Shown: positions 51,327 through 59,105 of the stretch, piece after piece
Layout: each line of letters opens with the position of its first letter
How positions within the stretch are numbered: the first letter of the stretch is position 1
Source: Streptomyces sp. NBRC 109706
GTDB taxonomy: Bacteria > Actinomycetota > Actinomycetes > Streptomycetales > Streptomycetaceae
Length of the DNA stretch: 64,000 bases
NCBI RefSeq assembly: GCF_000974485.1
Contig: NZ_BBOM01000009.1
Span: 1 to 64,000, forward strand
Reading direction: 5' to 3'
The notes under the pieces: model-generated
What the model was told of the DNA's origin: nothing
The model's database searches: none
Seen by the model: only the letters and a program-made list of their open reading frames with translations
Program-made: the position numbers and the translations under genes

Positions 51327-52139
51327 GTGGCGGGCTTAGGTCGGCGCATCGCCGAACCGGTAAGGAACATTCTCGACGACATCGCCCGCAAAGTCCCACA
51401 GGGCATGGAGCGGGCCCACCGCCGCATCTCGGAACGGGTCCGCACGGCGGCCGACCGCTTCGACGAGTCGGAACGCCGCATCACCGACCGGGTCCCGACC
51501 TACCAGGTCGACAACGACGGCAACGTACGCCGGTTGATGCCGGACGGCTCCACCCGGGAAGTCAGCGCCTCCGACAACTCCGGCATCCGCAACCTCCTGG
51601 GCCCGGACGGGCGAGCGACCCCGCACCGGAGCGGGCAGAACCTCCTCCCTGGTCCAAGGGACAGGAGAAACGGCGTGGTGAACTCGGAGCGCGTCGCGCC
51701 TGGCAGCACCGAGCTCTCCCGCGCGACTCAGCGTGCGCGTCTGGCTGACGAGAACCGAGGGGGCGACAACTACGCGGCGTTCCGTTATCAGGGGGACGAC
51801 GGAGATTTTATTCTCGTCGGCAGTAGCGTTCGAAGAGGAAATGTCCATTCGGAACAGGCCGCTGGAAGTCCCTTCCTCGCAGCCCGGGACCGCCTCACCG
51901 GAGATGTCACCGAGGTGTACACGGAGCGAGATCCATGCGGCATACCAAACGGCGGCCGAAACTGTGCCACCTGGCTCGCCCATTATTTTGGCGGGGACCT
52001 TCCCGTCTCCGGAAGCTTCGAATACGGCGACGCCGCAAGCCGTGCAAGAGGGAACACGGCGCACAGCGCATACGTGGACGGGTTGTTCGCCGATACCGCG
52101 TACCAGGACAGCTTGTTCGGGCGTTCGGGGCGGCGATGA
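51327..52139 (+). CDS. Polymorphic toxin with C-terminal nucleic-acid/nucleotide deaminase-like domain
   Basis: A 270-residue protein, GTG start. Residues 1-130 are charged and coiled/disordered, like the linker before polymorphic toxin tips. The C-terminal domain has the deaminase zinc signature: HSE at 174-176 and PC at 203-204 with a second Cys at 213 (DPC...NC), then WLAHYF and FEYGD. This is the bacterial toxin deaminase pattern (XOO_2897-like or related); the exact subfamily is uncertain. Expected to deaminate nucleotides or nucleic acid in target cells. The tip is visibly less GC-rich than its surroundings. Immunity candidates are the next two genes and copy 1 upstream. Confidence 0.75.
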   Translation: MAGLGRRIAEPVRNILDDIARKVPQGMERAHRRISERVRTAADRFDESERRITDRVPTYQVDNDGNVRRLMPDGSTREVSASDNSGIRNLLGPDGRATPHRSGQNLLPGPRDRRNGVVNSERVAPGSTELSRATQRARLADENRGGDNYAAFRYQGDDGDFILVGSSVRRGNVHSEQAAGSPFLAARDRLTGDVTEVYTERDPCGIPNGGRNCATWLAHYFGGDLPVSGSFEYGDAASRARGNTAHSAYVDGLFADTAYQDSLFGRSGRR

Positions 52140-52153
52140 TGGAAGGCGTTAGC

Positions 52154-53035
52154 ATGAGTCGTATGAGTGATGGGAGTGGCGAGTCAGCGGACTTGCGGCG
52201 GCGGTTGGAGTTGCGGTTCGGCCTTGTGGGTCTGCGGCGGATCGTCGTCCCGGAGGATGCGCTGCCGGCGGCGGACGCCGCCCTGTTGGCCGAGTGTGGC
52301 GTCCCCCGACAGGTGGGCCCCTACTTCATCGCACCCGACGATGACGCCCCCACCCAACTCGGCGCCTACGCACAGTCGATGGACGCCAAGCAGACCTCCT
52401 GGATTCGCATCGGCACGGACCGAGGGGCACAACTCTGCCTTGACACAAGCGGAACGGTGCGAGCGGAGTTCATCGGAATCGACGAACCCGGCCTGCAGAT
52501 CAACGCATCACTCACCGCGTTCCTTGAGTCCCTGCTCGCACTGGACGAAGGACTCTCCTCCCTCGCCGCCACCCCGTCCGTACCCGAACGAGCCGAGCTG
52601 ATCCGCGCCCTGGCACGACGCATCGCCGTAGCCGACCTGGAGCCAATGGAAACCCCCGATTCCTGGTGGTTGACCGTCCTCCAGGACATACGACACACCA
52701 TGACCCACCCCGGCTACGCGTCATTCGAAATCATCGACGCCCAAGGCGACAAACAGATCGCCACCAGCTCAGGCGCCCTCTGCCTCCACCCCGAAGAACG
52801 CCTCTGGGAAGAACTCGCGGAATCCGGCACCCGACCCGAGCAGATCAAACAGGTCTACACCGAGTTGGAAGCCTGCTTCCTTCCCGGCCACTACTGCGCA
52901 CTCTGGCTCGCCACCACCTTCCCCGAAGCACGCTTCACCCACTCCTTCGACTACGGCGACACCGCCGAAGAACGCGAAGCCGGCTTCCTCGCCCTGCTCC
53001 GCCACTCGGCCGCCCAACAGCAGGGAGAGTCATGA
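52154..53035 (+). CDS. SUKH-4-like protein fused to a degenerate deaminase-like domain
   Basis: A 293-residue protein. Residues 1-155 follow the SUKH-4 pattern (IVVPEDALPAADAALLAECG, FIAPDDDAPTQLGAYAQSMD). The C-terminal ~110 residues resemble the toxin tip next door: VYTELEAC (Cys 241) with a second Cys at 248, then WLATTFPEA and HSFDYGDTAEER. The proline of the PC motif is Ala and no HxE is evident, so the domain is probably inactive. It may act as immunity protein by mimicking the toxin domain (inference). GGAAGG precedes ATG 52154; the stop overlaps copy 2 (ATGA). Confidence 0.75.
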   Translation: MSRMSDGSGESADLRRRLELRFGLVGLRRIVVPEDALPAADAALLAECGVPRQVGPYFIAPDDDAPTQLGAYAQSMDAKQTSWIRIGTDRGAQLCLDTSGTVRAEFIGIDEPGLQINASLTAFLESLLALDEGLSSLAATPSVPERAELIRALARRIAVADLEPMETPDSWWLTVLQDIRHTMTHPGYASFEIIDAQGDKQIATSSGALCLHPEERLWEELAESGTRPEQIKQVYTELEACFLPGHYCALWLATTFPEARFTHSFDYGDTAEEREAGFLALLRHSAAQQQGES

Positions 53036-53592
53036 CTTTCGCAGTGTCCCGTGCGGACCTGGAAACGACCTTCGGTGCCGACCACGTCACCACCATCCCC
53101 CCGGACCGGCTCAACCCGGCGGTTGTCCACCCGGACAGCCGCCGCTTTCTAGCCGAGGTGGGGCTCCCAGCGGCGGACGGGTACATCTACGAGCCGTTGG
53201 AGTACCTGGACTCGGGACTGCCCAACGCCCGTGATTTCTATCCCTGGTTCGGGGATTTGGAGGCACGGCCCGTGACAGCCGACCACTGGGTCGGCCTCGG
53301 CTACTGCCAGGCCCACGGAACGTTCCTGGACGGCGCCACCGGAATCGTCTGGCTTCTGCCGGAAGGAGAGTCAGAGGCCCTGATCCTCAACAGCCGTCTG
53401 GACCTCTTCGCACAATGTCTGCTCTCGGTCCACAGCCGCTGGGACATCCTCGTGGGCCCCACCCACTACACCGTTCGCACGCCGATCGCCAACGCGTTGG
53501 CCGACGAGTTCGAAACGCTGGACCCGGCGGCGAGCGCCGTCACCGAAAGCACCTGGCGCCACTGGGTACTGGATACCCTGACCGACTTCTGA
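53032..53592 (+). CDS. SUKH-4 family immunity protein, copy 2
   Basis: A 186-residue paralogue of the gene at 49959, of the same length, with IPPDRLNPAVVHPDSRRFL, HWVGLGYCQAHGTFLDGAT and ILNSRLDLFAQCL. The start overlaps the previous stop (ATGA) after AGGGAGAG, so it is translated together with the SUKH-deaminase fusion. The two copies flank the toxin genes, consistent with duplication around a swapped toxin. Confidence 0.88.
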   Translation: MTFAVSRADLETTFGADHVTTIPPDRLNPAVVHPDSRRFLAEVGLPAADGYIYEPLEYLDSGLPNARDFYPWFGDLEARPVTADHWVGLGYCQAHGTFLDGATGIVWLLPEGESEALILNSRLDLFAQCLLSVHSRWDILVGPTHYTVRTPIANALADEFETLDPAASAVTESTWRHWVLDTLTDF

Positions 53593-53595
53593 GCC

Positions 53596-53859
53596 ATGAC
53601 TTCCGCCGTCTCCCGCGCCCACGTCATCACCATCCCTCCGGACCGGCTCAACCCGGTGGTCGTCCATCCGGGGTGTCGGCGGGTCCTCGCCGAGGTGGGG
53701 CTGCCTTCGGATGAGTTGTTCCTCTTTTCGGGAGGGAGAGGTCGTTGTTCTCAACTCCCGGCTGGCTCTCTGAGGAAGAAGGTCATCAAGTTGGCCAAGA
53801 AGGTCGAGGCCGTGGACCCGACGGCCAGTGCCCTGCCGGAGAAGGGCTGGCGCGAATGA
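53596..53859 (+). pseudogene. Decayed SUKH-4 copy 3
   Basis: The start (MTSAVSRAHVITIPPDRLNP, then HPGCRRVLAEVGLP) and end (VEAVDPTASALPEKGW) match copies 1 and 2, but about 100 codons of the middle are missing. The piece corresponding to VLNSRLDLF is readable only in another frame (GEVVVLNSRLAL at ~53733-53770). Deletion plus frameshift make it non-functional as a SUKH protein. Confidence 0.8.
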
Positions 53860-53934
53860 GTTCTGTTCCATTTGATGGACTTCTGAGTCCGCGCCACCAG
53901 GTTCCCCGCCGGCCCGAAGCGAAGGAGTTGCCCC

Positions 53935-56124
53935 ATGTCCGCGCCGTCAGAGTCCGCGTTAGCGCCCGAAGCCGGCGATAATTGGCCCCCGTTGGGGGCC
54001 GGGCGGGGGGTCGCCGGGCGGGTGTTGGTGGAGTGGGCCCGGGGGGCGGAGTCGCCGGGGCTCTGTCTGATCGGCGGCGCGCGTGGTGCCGGGAAGAGTC
54101 ATCTGTTGGCCTGGTTCGCCGCTCACGGTGGGGGCGATGCCGCCACGCGGGTCAATGCGGTGGTCCCGGCGGCCGGGTTGACGCCGGTGGCGGTGCTCTG
54201 GGAGCTGGCGCGTCAACTGGACTGGGACGCACGGACGTTGCCCGAGCTGCTGGCCATCGCCGCCGGGGATCGGCGGCCGTTGTTGATCGGGTTCGCGGAT
54301 CTGCACCGGGCCGCGCCCGGCGGGCGGCTGAGCGGTTTTCGGCTGGTGCCCGAGCTGTTGGAGCCGCTGCTGCGCCAGCCGTGGGTGCGGGTCGTCGCCG
54401 AGGTGGGGCCGGTGGCGGCCAGCGAGTTCGGTGTCGAGGCCACCGTGATCGATCTGGACGATCCCCGGTTCACCGACCGGGACGCATACGCGGAGTGGTA
54501 CGGCGGTCTGGGCCCGGGCGGTCCGCCGGTCGTGCCGGCCGACGTTCCCTATCCGCATCCGGTGCTGGGGCGGCTCGCCGCCCGGCTGCCGGCAGGGCCG
54601 CCGGCGAGCGAGGATCCGGCCCGGGCCCTGTGCGAGGTCTGGTGGCAGCGCCAAAGCCCGGCGGAGCAGCGGGCGTTGGGCACGCTGGCGCGGCTGCGGG
54701 GTCGTGTCGGTCCCGACACCTGGCGTGCGGTGCATACCGCGTTGCGTCCGGAGGACACCGCCATCGCGGCGGACGAGGCCCTGGGCGAGGGCCCGTTCGA
54801 GCTGCCGCTGCCGGCGCTGGCCGAACTCGCGCCGCTCCCAACGGAGTCGGAGGTCTTTGACGCGCTGCTCTCGCTGGTGCCGAGGAATCCACAGGGCATC
54901 GCCGAATGGGCGGAGGCACCCCGCTATGTGCGGGACCATATCGCCGGCCATGCCACCGCCGAGGAGGAGGCGGCGCTGCTGTTGAGCGATCCCGGATTCC
55001 TCGTTCATGGTTCGGTCTCGGACATCGCCGGCCTGCTGGACCGGCCCGGGCTGCCGGCTCCGCGCGCTTTGCCCGCGGTGTGGCGTGCGGTCGGGCCCGT
55101 GCTCGGCTGGGCGGGCGACGGGCTCGCCGAGCGGGCGGCGATCCTGCACGCCGGGGCGTTGGCGCGGGTGCCGAGGCTGGCCGGGCTGCTCGCTCCGGCG
55201 GCCGACGGCCATCCGTTCAGGGCCCGTTGGTCCCGGCTGCGGCGGCGGGTCACCGTGGCCAGTGGGCCGGCCAGGGGGGAACGTTGGCCGGGGGCGGTGC
55301 GGGCGCTTGCCTTTGACGCGGCGTCGTCCGGGCTGGTGGCGGCCGATCCGTTGGGGCAGCTGCGGCAGCTGGATGTGGCCACCGGCGTCCCGGCCGGGCG
55401 GGTGGTCAACGAGCTGCGTGCGCCCGTCGTCGCGTTGGCCCCCCTCGGCGACGGCGCCTGGGCGGCGTTGAGCGACGCGGGAACGGTGCGGCTGGTCGGT
55501 CCCGGCGGTGACGCCCCGACGCCGGCGCCGTTCGATGTGCTCAACGCGGAGCGGAGCCCGGTCAGTTGCCTGGGTGGCGACGCGGCGGGGCGGCTGCTGG
55601 TGTGTGGCCATGAGTCGGGCCAGGTCACGGTGTACGAGGGGGGTGTCCGGCAGGCGTCGGTGCGGTTCGCCGAGGTGCCGGTGACGGCCGTGGACTGTCT
55701 GCGGCTGGGGAACGGGCGGGTGCTGGTGGTCGGCGCGGTGGCCGACGGGCGGGTGGTGTTGTGGGGTCCGCCCGAGGCGCCGTCGGGTGTGCCGCTGGTG
55801 AGCCGGGCCGCGGTGCCGATGGCGTTGGTCGCCGCCCACACCTCGGTCGGCGTGGTGCTGGCGGTGTCCTGGGCGAACGGGCTGGTCGAGCTGCTTGGCC
55901 TGCCGGGGGACGGCGCGCTGACGTTCCGCCCCCACCACCGGGTGGCCGCGCTCGCCCTGACCTTCGACGGACTGCTGGTGGGCGCGGACGACGAGTCGAT
56001 CACCGGCTGGCGATGCGATCTCTCCCGGCTGGTCGAGCCGAAGGTCGCGAACGAGGACAAGGACACGGGGACGGAGACGGAGACGGAGACGGAGACGGAC
56101 CAGGGGACCCGCTCCGCGCTCTAG
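53935..56124 (+). CDS. P-loop ATPase with C-terminal beta-propeller-like region
   Basis: A 729-residue protein. The P-loop GGARGAGKSHLLAWF (~48-60) and IGFADLHRAAPGG (~118) mark an AAA/STAND-like ATPase. From ~455 the sequence has WD40-like blades (VRALAFDAASSGLVAADPLG, LLVCGHESGQVTVYEGGVRQ, VLVVGAVADGRVVLWGPPE). The C-terminus is a short Thr/Glu repeat. Related proteins commonly sit beside SUKH/toxin loci in Streptomyces; a role in sensing or managing the conflict system is inference. AAGGAG before ATG. Confidence 0.75.
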   Translation: MSAPSESALAPEAGDNWPPLGAGRGVAGRVLVEWARGAESPGLCLIGGARGAGKSHLLAWFAAHGGGDAATRVNAVVPAAGLTPVAVLWELARQLDWDARTLPELLAIAAGDRRPLLIGFADLHRAAPGGRLSGFRLVPELLEPLLRQPWVRVVAEVGPVAASEFGVEATVIDLDDPRFTDRDAYAEWYGGLGPGGPPVVPADVPYPHPVLGRLAARLPAGPPASEDPARALCEVWWQRQSPAEQRALGTLARLRGRVGPDTWRAVHTALRPEDTAIAADEALGEGPFELPLPALAELAPLPTESEVFDALLSLVPRNPQGIAEWAEAPRYVRDHIAGHATAEEEAALLLSDPGFLVHGSVSDIAGLLDRPGLPAPRALPAVWRAVGPVLGWAGDGLAERAAILHAGALARVPRLAGLLAPAADGHPFRARWSRLRRRVTVASGPARGERWPGAVRALAFDAASSGLVAADPLGQLRQLDVATGVPAGRVVNELRAPVVALAPLGDGAWAALSDAGTVRLVGPGGDAPTPAPFDVLNAERSPVSCLGGDAAGRLLVCGHESGQVTVYEGGVRQASVRFAEVPVTAVDCLRLGNGRVLVVGAVADGRVVLWGPPEAPSGVPLVSRAAVPMALVAAHTSVGVVLAVSWANGLVELLGLPGDGALTFRPHHRVAALALTFDGLLVGADDESITGWRCDLSRLVEPKVANEDKDTGTETETETETDQGTRSAL
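56071..56100 (+). repeat. Hexanucleotide tandem repeat (ACGGAG, ~5 copies)
   Basis: Four ACGGAG units and a fifth ACGGAC lie near the end of the ATPase gene, encoding a Thr-Glu repeat tail. In frame, so a possible length-variable site. Confidence 0.85.
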
Positions 56125-56186
56125 TGACAGTTGGCCATCCGCTTGGTTGGATGCCACGGACGTCCCACCAGCCGTTGGAGTGTCCC

Positions 56187-58739
56187 GTGCCGCTCTCCCG
56201 TCGTGCTCTGCTGTCGCTCGTTCCCGCCGTTCCCGTCGTCTCCGCCCTCGCCAACTCGGGTTCTGCCCCGGCCCGTTCGGGTGCCGCTCCCGGGGAGGGG
56301 TTCGCGCGGCTGATCGACAACACGGTGGCGACCTTCGCCGGTACCCCGGAGTCCAACGCGCGGCCCGAGGTCGCCGGGAAGCTGACCGCGATCGAGACGA
56401 CCGCGCGCACCTGGCTGGCCGCGTTGGAGACGGCCGGGCCGGACGAGCTGTTCGCCGGGCTGCCGTTGGGCAGCAGCGACGCCCAGCTGCACGCCAGCTA
56501 TCTGCATCTCTACGAGATCGCGTTGGCCACCCGCGTGCCGGGCGAGGCGGCATCCGACCTCCGCGACAATGTGACGGTGCAGCGGCGGGTGATCGACGCG
56601 CTCGGTTGGCTGCACGAGCGGTACTTCGGTGACCAGGACGCCGGTTACTACGGCAACTGGTTCAACTGGGAGATCGGCGTGCCCACTTCCGTGAGCCGCA
56701 CCCTGGTGCTGCTGCGGGATCAACTGGCCTCGTACGCACCTGAGTTGACGGCCACCTATGTGGGTTCGATGGACGCCTATCTGCGGAACGGCAAGGATGG
56801 CGATGTCGATCTCGACTCGCGGTTCCACACCGGCGCCAATCTCGCCGATATCACCGTCAACCGGGTCCTGCAGGGCGCGGTGCTCGGTGACGAGGCGCGG
56901 ATCGTCAAGGCCGTCACGGATCTGGGCACGGTCTTCGATCCGATCGACCCCTATGCGCTGCGGCACGGTGTCACCGACGGCTTCTACGCGGACGGCTCCT
57001 TTCTCCAGCACGCCTCCGTCGCCTACACCGGCTCCTACGGCACCTCGCTGCTGGCCAGGGTCACCCAGTCGTTCAAGATCCTGGACGGCACCGGGTACGG
57101 GGCGCGGGAGGCGCTGGTCGGCGTGGTGCGTGGCTGGATGGTGAACGGGTTCGCGCCGCTGATCTTCGAGGGCTGGTTGATGGAGCTGGTCAGGGGGCGG
57201 GCGGTGTCCCGCACCACCAGCGGCTATGCGGCGACGGCCGCGGTGGTCGAGGCCGCCGTCGATCTGTCGGCGGCGGTGGAGGACGAGGCGGAGGCGGCGG
57301 AGCTGCGCGGCTATGTCCGGCATCTGCGGGAGACCTCACCGGTGGCGCTCGATCCGGTGGGTTTTGTCTCGCCGGTGAGCGTCGCCCGGTTCGCCGACAT
57401 CCTGGCGGACGCCTCGGGGCCGGCCGACGATCTGGGGCCGGCCGAGCGGAACGTGGCGTTCAACGCGATGGACCGCACGGTCCACCGGCGCCCGGGCTAT
57501 GCCTTCGCGCTGGCCCGGAGTTCGGGGCGGATCAGCAAGTACGAGTACATGAGCGGCGAGAATCTGATGCCGTGGTTCCAGGGCGACGGGGCGCACTACC
57601 TCTATCTGTCGGGGCAGGACCAGACGGAGGTGTTCGGCGTCGACTACTTCACCACCGTCTCGCCCTACCGGCTGGCGGGGGTCACCGCGCCGGTGGAGTC
57701 CCGGAAGACGGTGCCGGAGCTGTACGGGGAGCTCTGGTACGACAACCCGGATGAGGGCTTCACCTCCTCATCCGAGGCGCAGAACACCTATGTCTACTTT
57801 CCGCGCGGCACCCGTTCCCATTCTGGCGGGGCCAGTCTCGACGGCTATGGCGCGGTCGCCATGGCGCAGTCGGACGACGCGGCGTACCAGGCGCTGCGGG
57901 AGGGCCTGCTCCCGGCGGACTTTGTCGCCTACCGCAATGCCGAGGCGATCCGCTCCTGGTTCATGTTCGACGAGGAGATCGTGCTGCTGGCCGCCGGGGT
58001 GCGGGACGGGGCGGGGCGGGCGGTGACCACCACCCTCGACAGCCGGATCGCCGCACCGGGCGACACGGTCGAGCTGACCGGCCAACTCGCCGACGGACGC
58101 GCCTGGTTCACCGGTTCCGGGGAGCCGCCCGCCTGGCTGCGCTATGCCAATGTCGAGCAGGGCACCGCGATCGGCTATGCCTTTCTGGACGGGGCGCGGG
58201 CCGATGTCTCGTTGGAGACGGTCACCCGCAGCCGTCGGGCGGTGCGGGTCGCCAATCCGGACACCGAGGTGACCAAGCAGGTGTTCTCGCTGGTGGCGCG
58301 GCGGCCGGCCGGCGCGCACGCGCCCGGCTCGGTGGCCTGCGCGCTGGTGCCGAACGCCACCGAGGAGCGGCTGGCCGGCTATGCCGGCGGGCCGGTGACG
58401 GTGCTGCGCAACAGCGAGCGGATACAGGCCGTTCGGCATGCGGGCCTCGGCCTGCTGGCCGTCAACACCTTCGGCGCCGGCGTCCACCGCGCCGGGCCGC
58501 TGACCGTCGAGGGCGCGGCGTCCGTGCTGCTGCGGGAGGCGGCGGACGGCACCGTCTCGCTGGCCGTGGCCGATCCGACGACGGAACGGGACGATATCGC
58601 CGTCACCCTGCGCGGGCGCCGGCTGCGGCCGGTGGAGACGGATGACGGGGTCCGGGTCCGCCGGGTCGCCGGCGGTACCCGGATCGAGGCCCGCACCCGG
58701 CGGGTGTACGGGCGCAGCCTGGTCGCGCGGCTGCGCTGA
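56187..58739 (+). CDS. Secreted polysaccharide lyase family 8 (hyaluronate/chondroitin/xanthan lyase type)
   Basis: An 850-residue enzyme. The N-terminus MPLSRRALLSL with a following Ala/Val-rich segment is a Tat-like signal. Catalytic landmarks of PL8 are present: NWFNWEIGVP (~158), HTGANLADIT (His, ~214), DGSFLQHASVAYTGSYG (Tyr, ~275-290) and later beta-sheet domains. It cleaves uronic-acid-containing polysaccharides by beta-elimination outside the cell. Length is normal for the family. GTG 56187 is chosen (GGAG 7 nt upstream). Stands alone between the conflict ATPase and an opposite-strand gene. Confidence 0.9.
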   Translation: MPLSRRALLSLVPAVPVVSALANSGSAPARSGAAPGEGFARLIDNTVATFAGTPESNARPEVAGKLTAIETTARTWLAALETAGPDELFAGLPLGSSDAQLHASYLHLYEIALATRVPGEAASDLRDNVTVQRRVIDALGWLHERYFGDQDAGYYGNWFNWEIGVPTSVSRTLVLLRDQLASYAPELTATYVGSMDAYLRNGKDGDVDLDSRFHTGANLADITVNRVLQGAVLGDEARIVKAVTDLGTVFDPIDPYALRHGVTDGFYADGSFLQHASVAYTGSYGTSLLARVTQSFKILDGTGYGAREALVGVVRGWMVNGFAPLIFEGWLMELVRGRAVSRTTSGYAATAAVVEAAVDLSAAVEDEAEAAELRGYVRHLRETSPVALDPVGFVSPVSVARFADILADASGPADDLGPAERNVAFNAMDRTVHRRPGYAFALARSSGRISKYEYMSGENLMPWFQGDGAHYLYLSGQDQTEVFGVDYFTTVSPYRLAGVTAPVESRKTVPELYGELWYDNPDEGFTSSSEAQNTYVYFPRGTRSHSGGASLDGYGAVAMAQSDDAAYQALREGLLPADFVAYRNAEAIRSWFMFDEEIVLLAAGVRDGAGRAVTTTLDSRIAAPGDTVELTGQLADGRAWFTGSGEPPAWLRYANVEQGTAIGYAFLDGARADVSLETVTRSRRAVRVANPDTEVTKQVFSLVARRPAGAHAPGSVACALVPNATEERLAGYAGGPVTVLRNSERIQAVRHAGLGLLAVNTFGAGVHRAGPLTVEGAASVLLREAADGTVSLAVADPTTERDDIAVTLRGRRLRPVETDDGVRVRRVAGGTRIEARTRRVYGRSLVARLR

Positions 58740-58742
58740 GCC

Positions 58743-58964
58743 TCAGCGGAGCACCGCCACGACCAGCGTCGCGACGGTGGTGAGCACGGTGAGGGTGGCG
58801 CCGAAGGTCCGCCCGGCGCGGAGCGCGGCGGCCGGCCTGCTCGCGCCGTCGAGCCGCGCCAGCACGGCGGTGGCGACGGCGGTCAACAGGGCGAGCAGCA
58901 GCGCGGCCAGCAGGGTGACGAGCAGCGCCAGCAGGAGCACGGCGAGGGTGCGGGTCGGGGTCAT
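58743..58964 (-). CDS. Small two-helix membrane protein (73 aa)
   Basis: Two hydrophobic stretches (LAVLLLALLVTLLAALLLAL and TLTVLTTVATLVVAVL) are joined by a short Arg-containing loop. GAGAGG precedes the ATG on the - strand. No family recognised. Confidence 0.65.
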   Translation of the reverse strand: MTPTRTLAVLLLALLVTLLAALLLALLTAVATAVLARLDGASRPAAALRAGRTFGATLTVLTTVATLVVAVLR

Positions 58965-59105
58965 CGGGGGGCCTCTCTTCCGGTCGAGTCGGGACGGTCA
59001 ACGGACTGTCGCTGCAAGGAAGATGGCCTGTTCGGCGGACACCCGCGTGCGCGCTGAACGAAGATGAACGGGTCCATACGCGGCGACGCGGCGAAAGGTG
59101 GCTCG

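Noticed and set aside
56125..56186. CATCC/GGATG hairpin as terminator after the ATPase gene
   Set aside because: Stem of only 5 bp; too weak to call.
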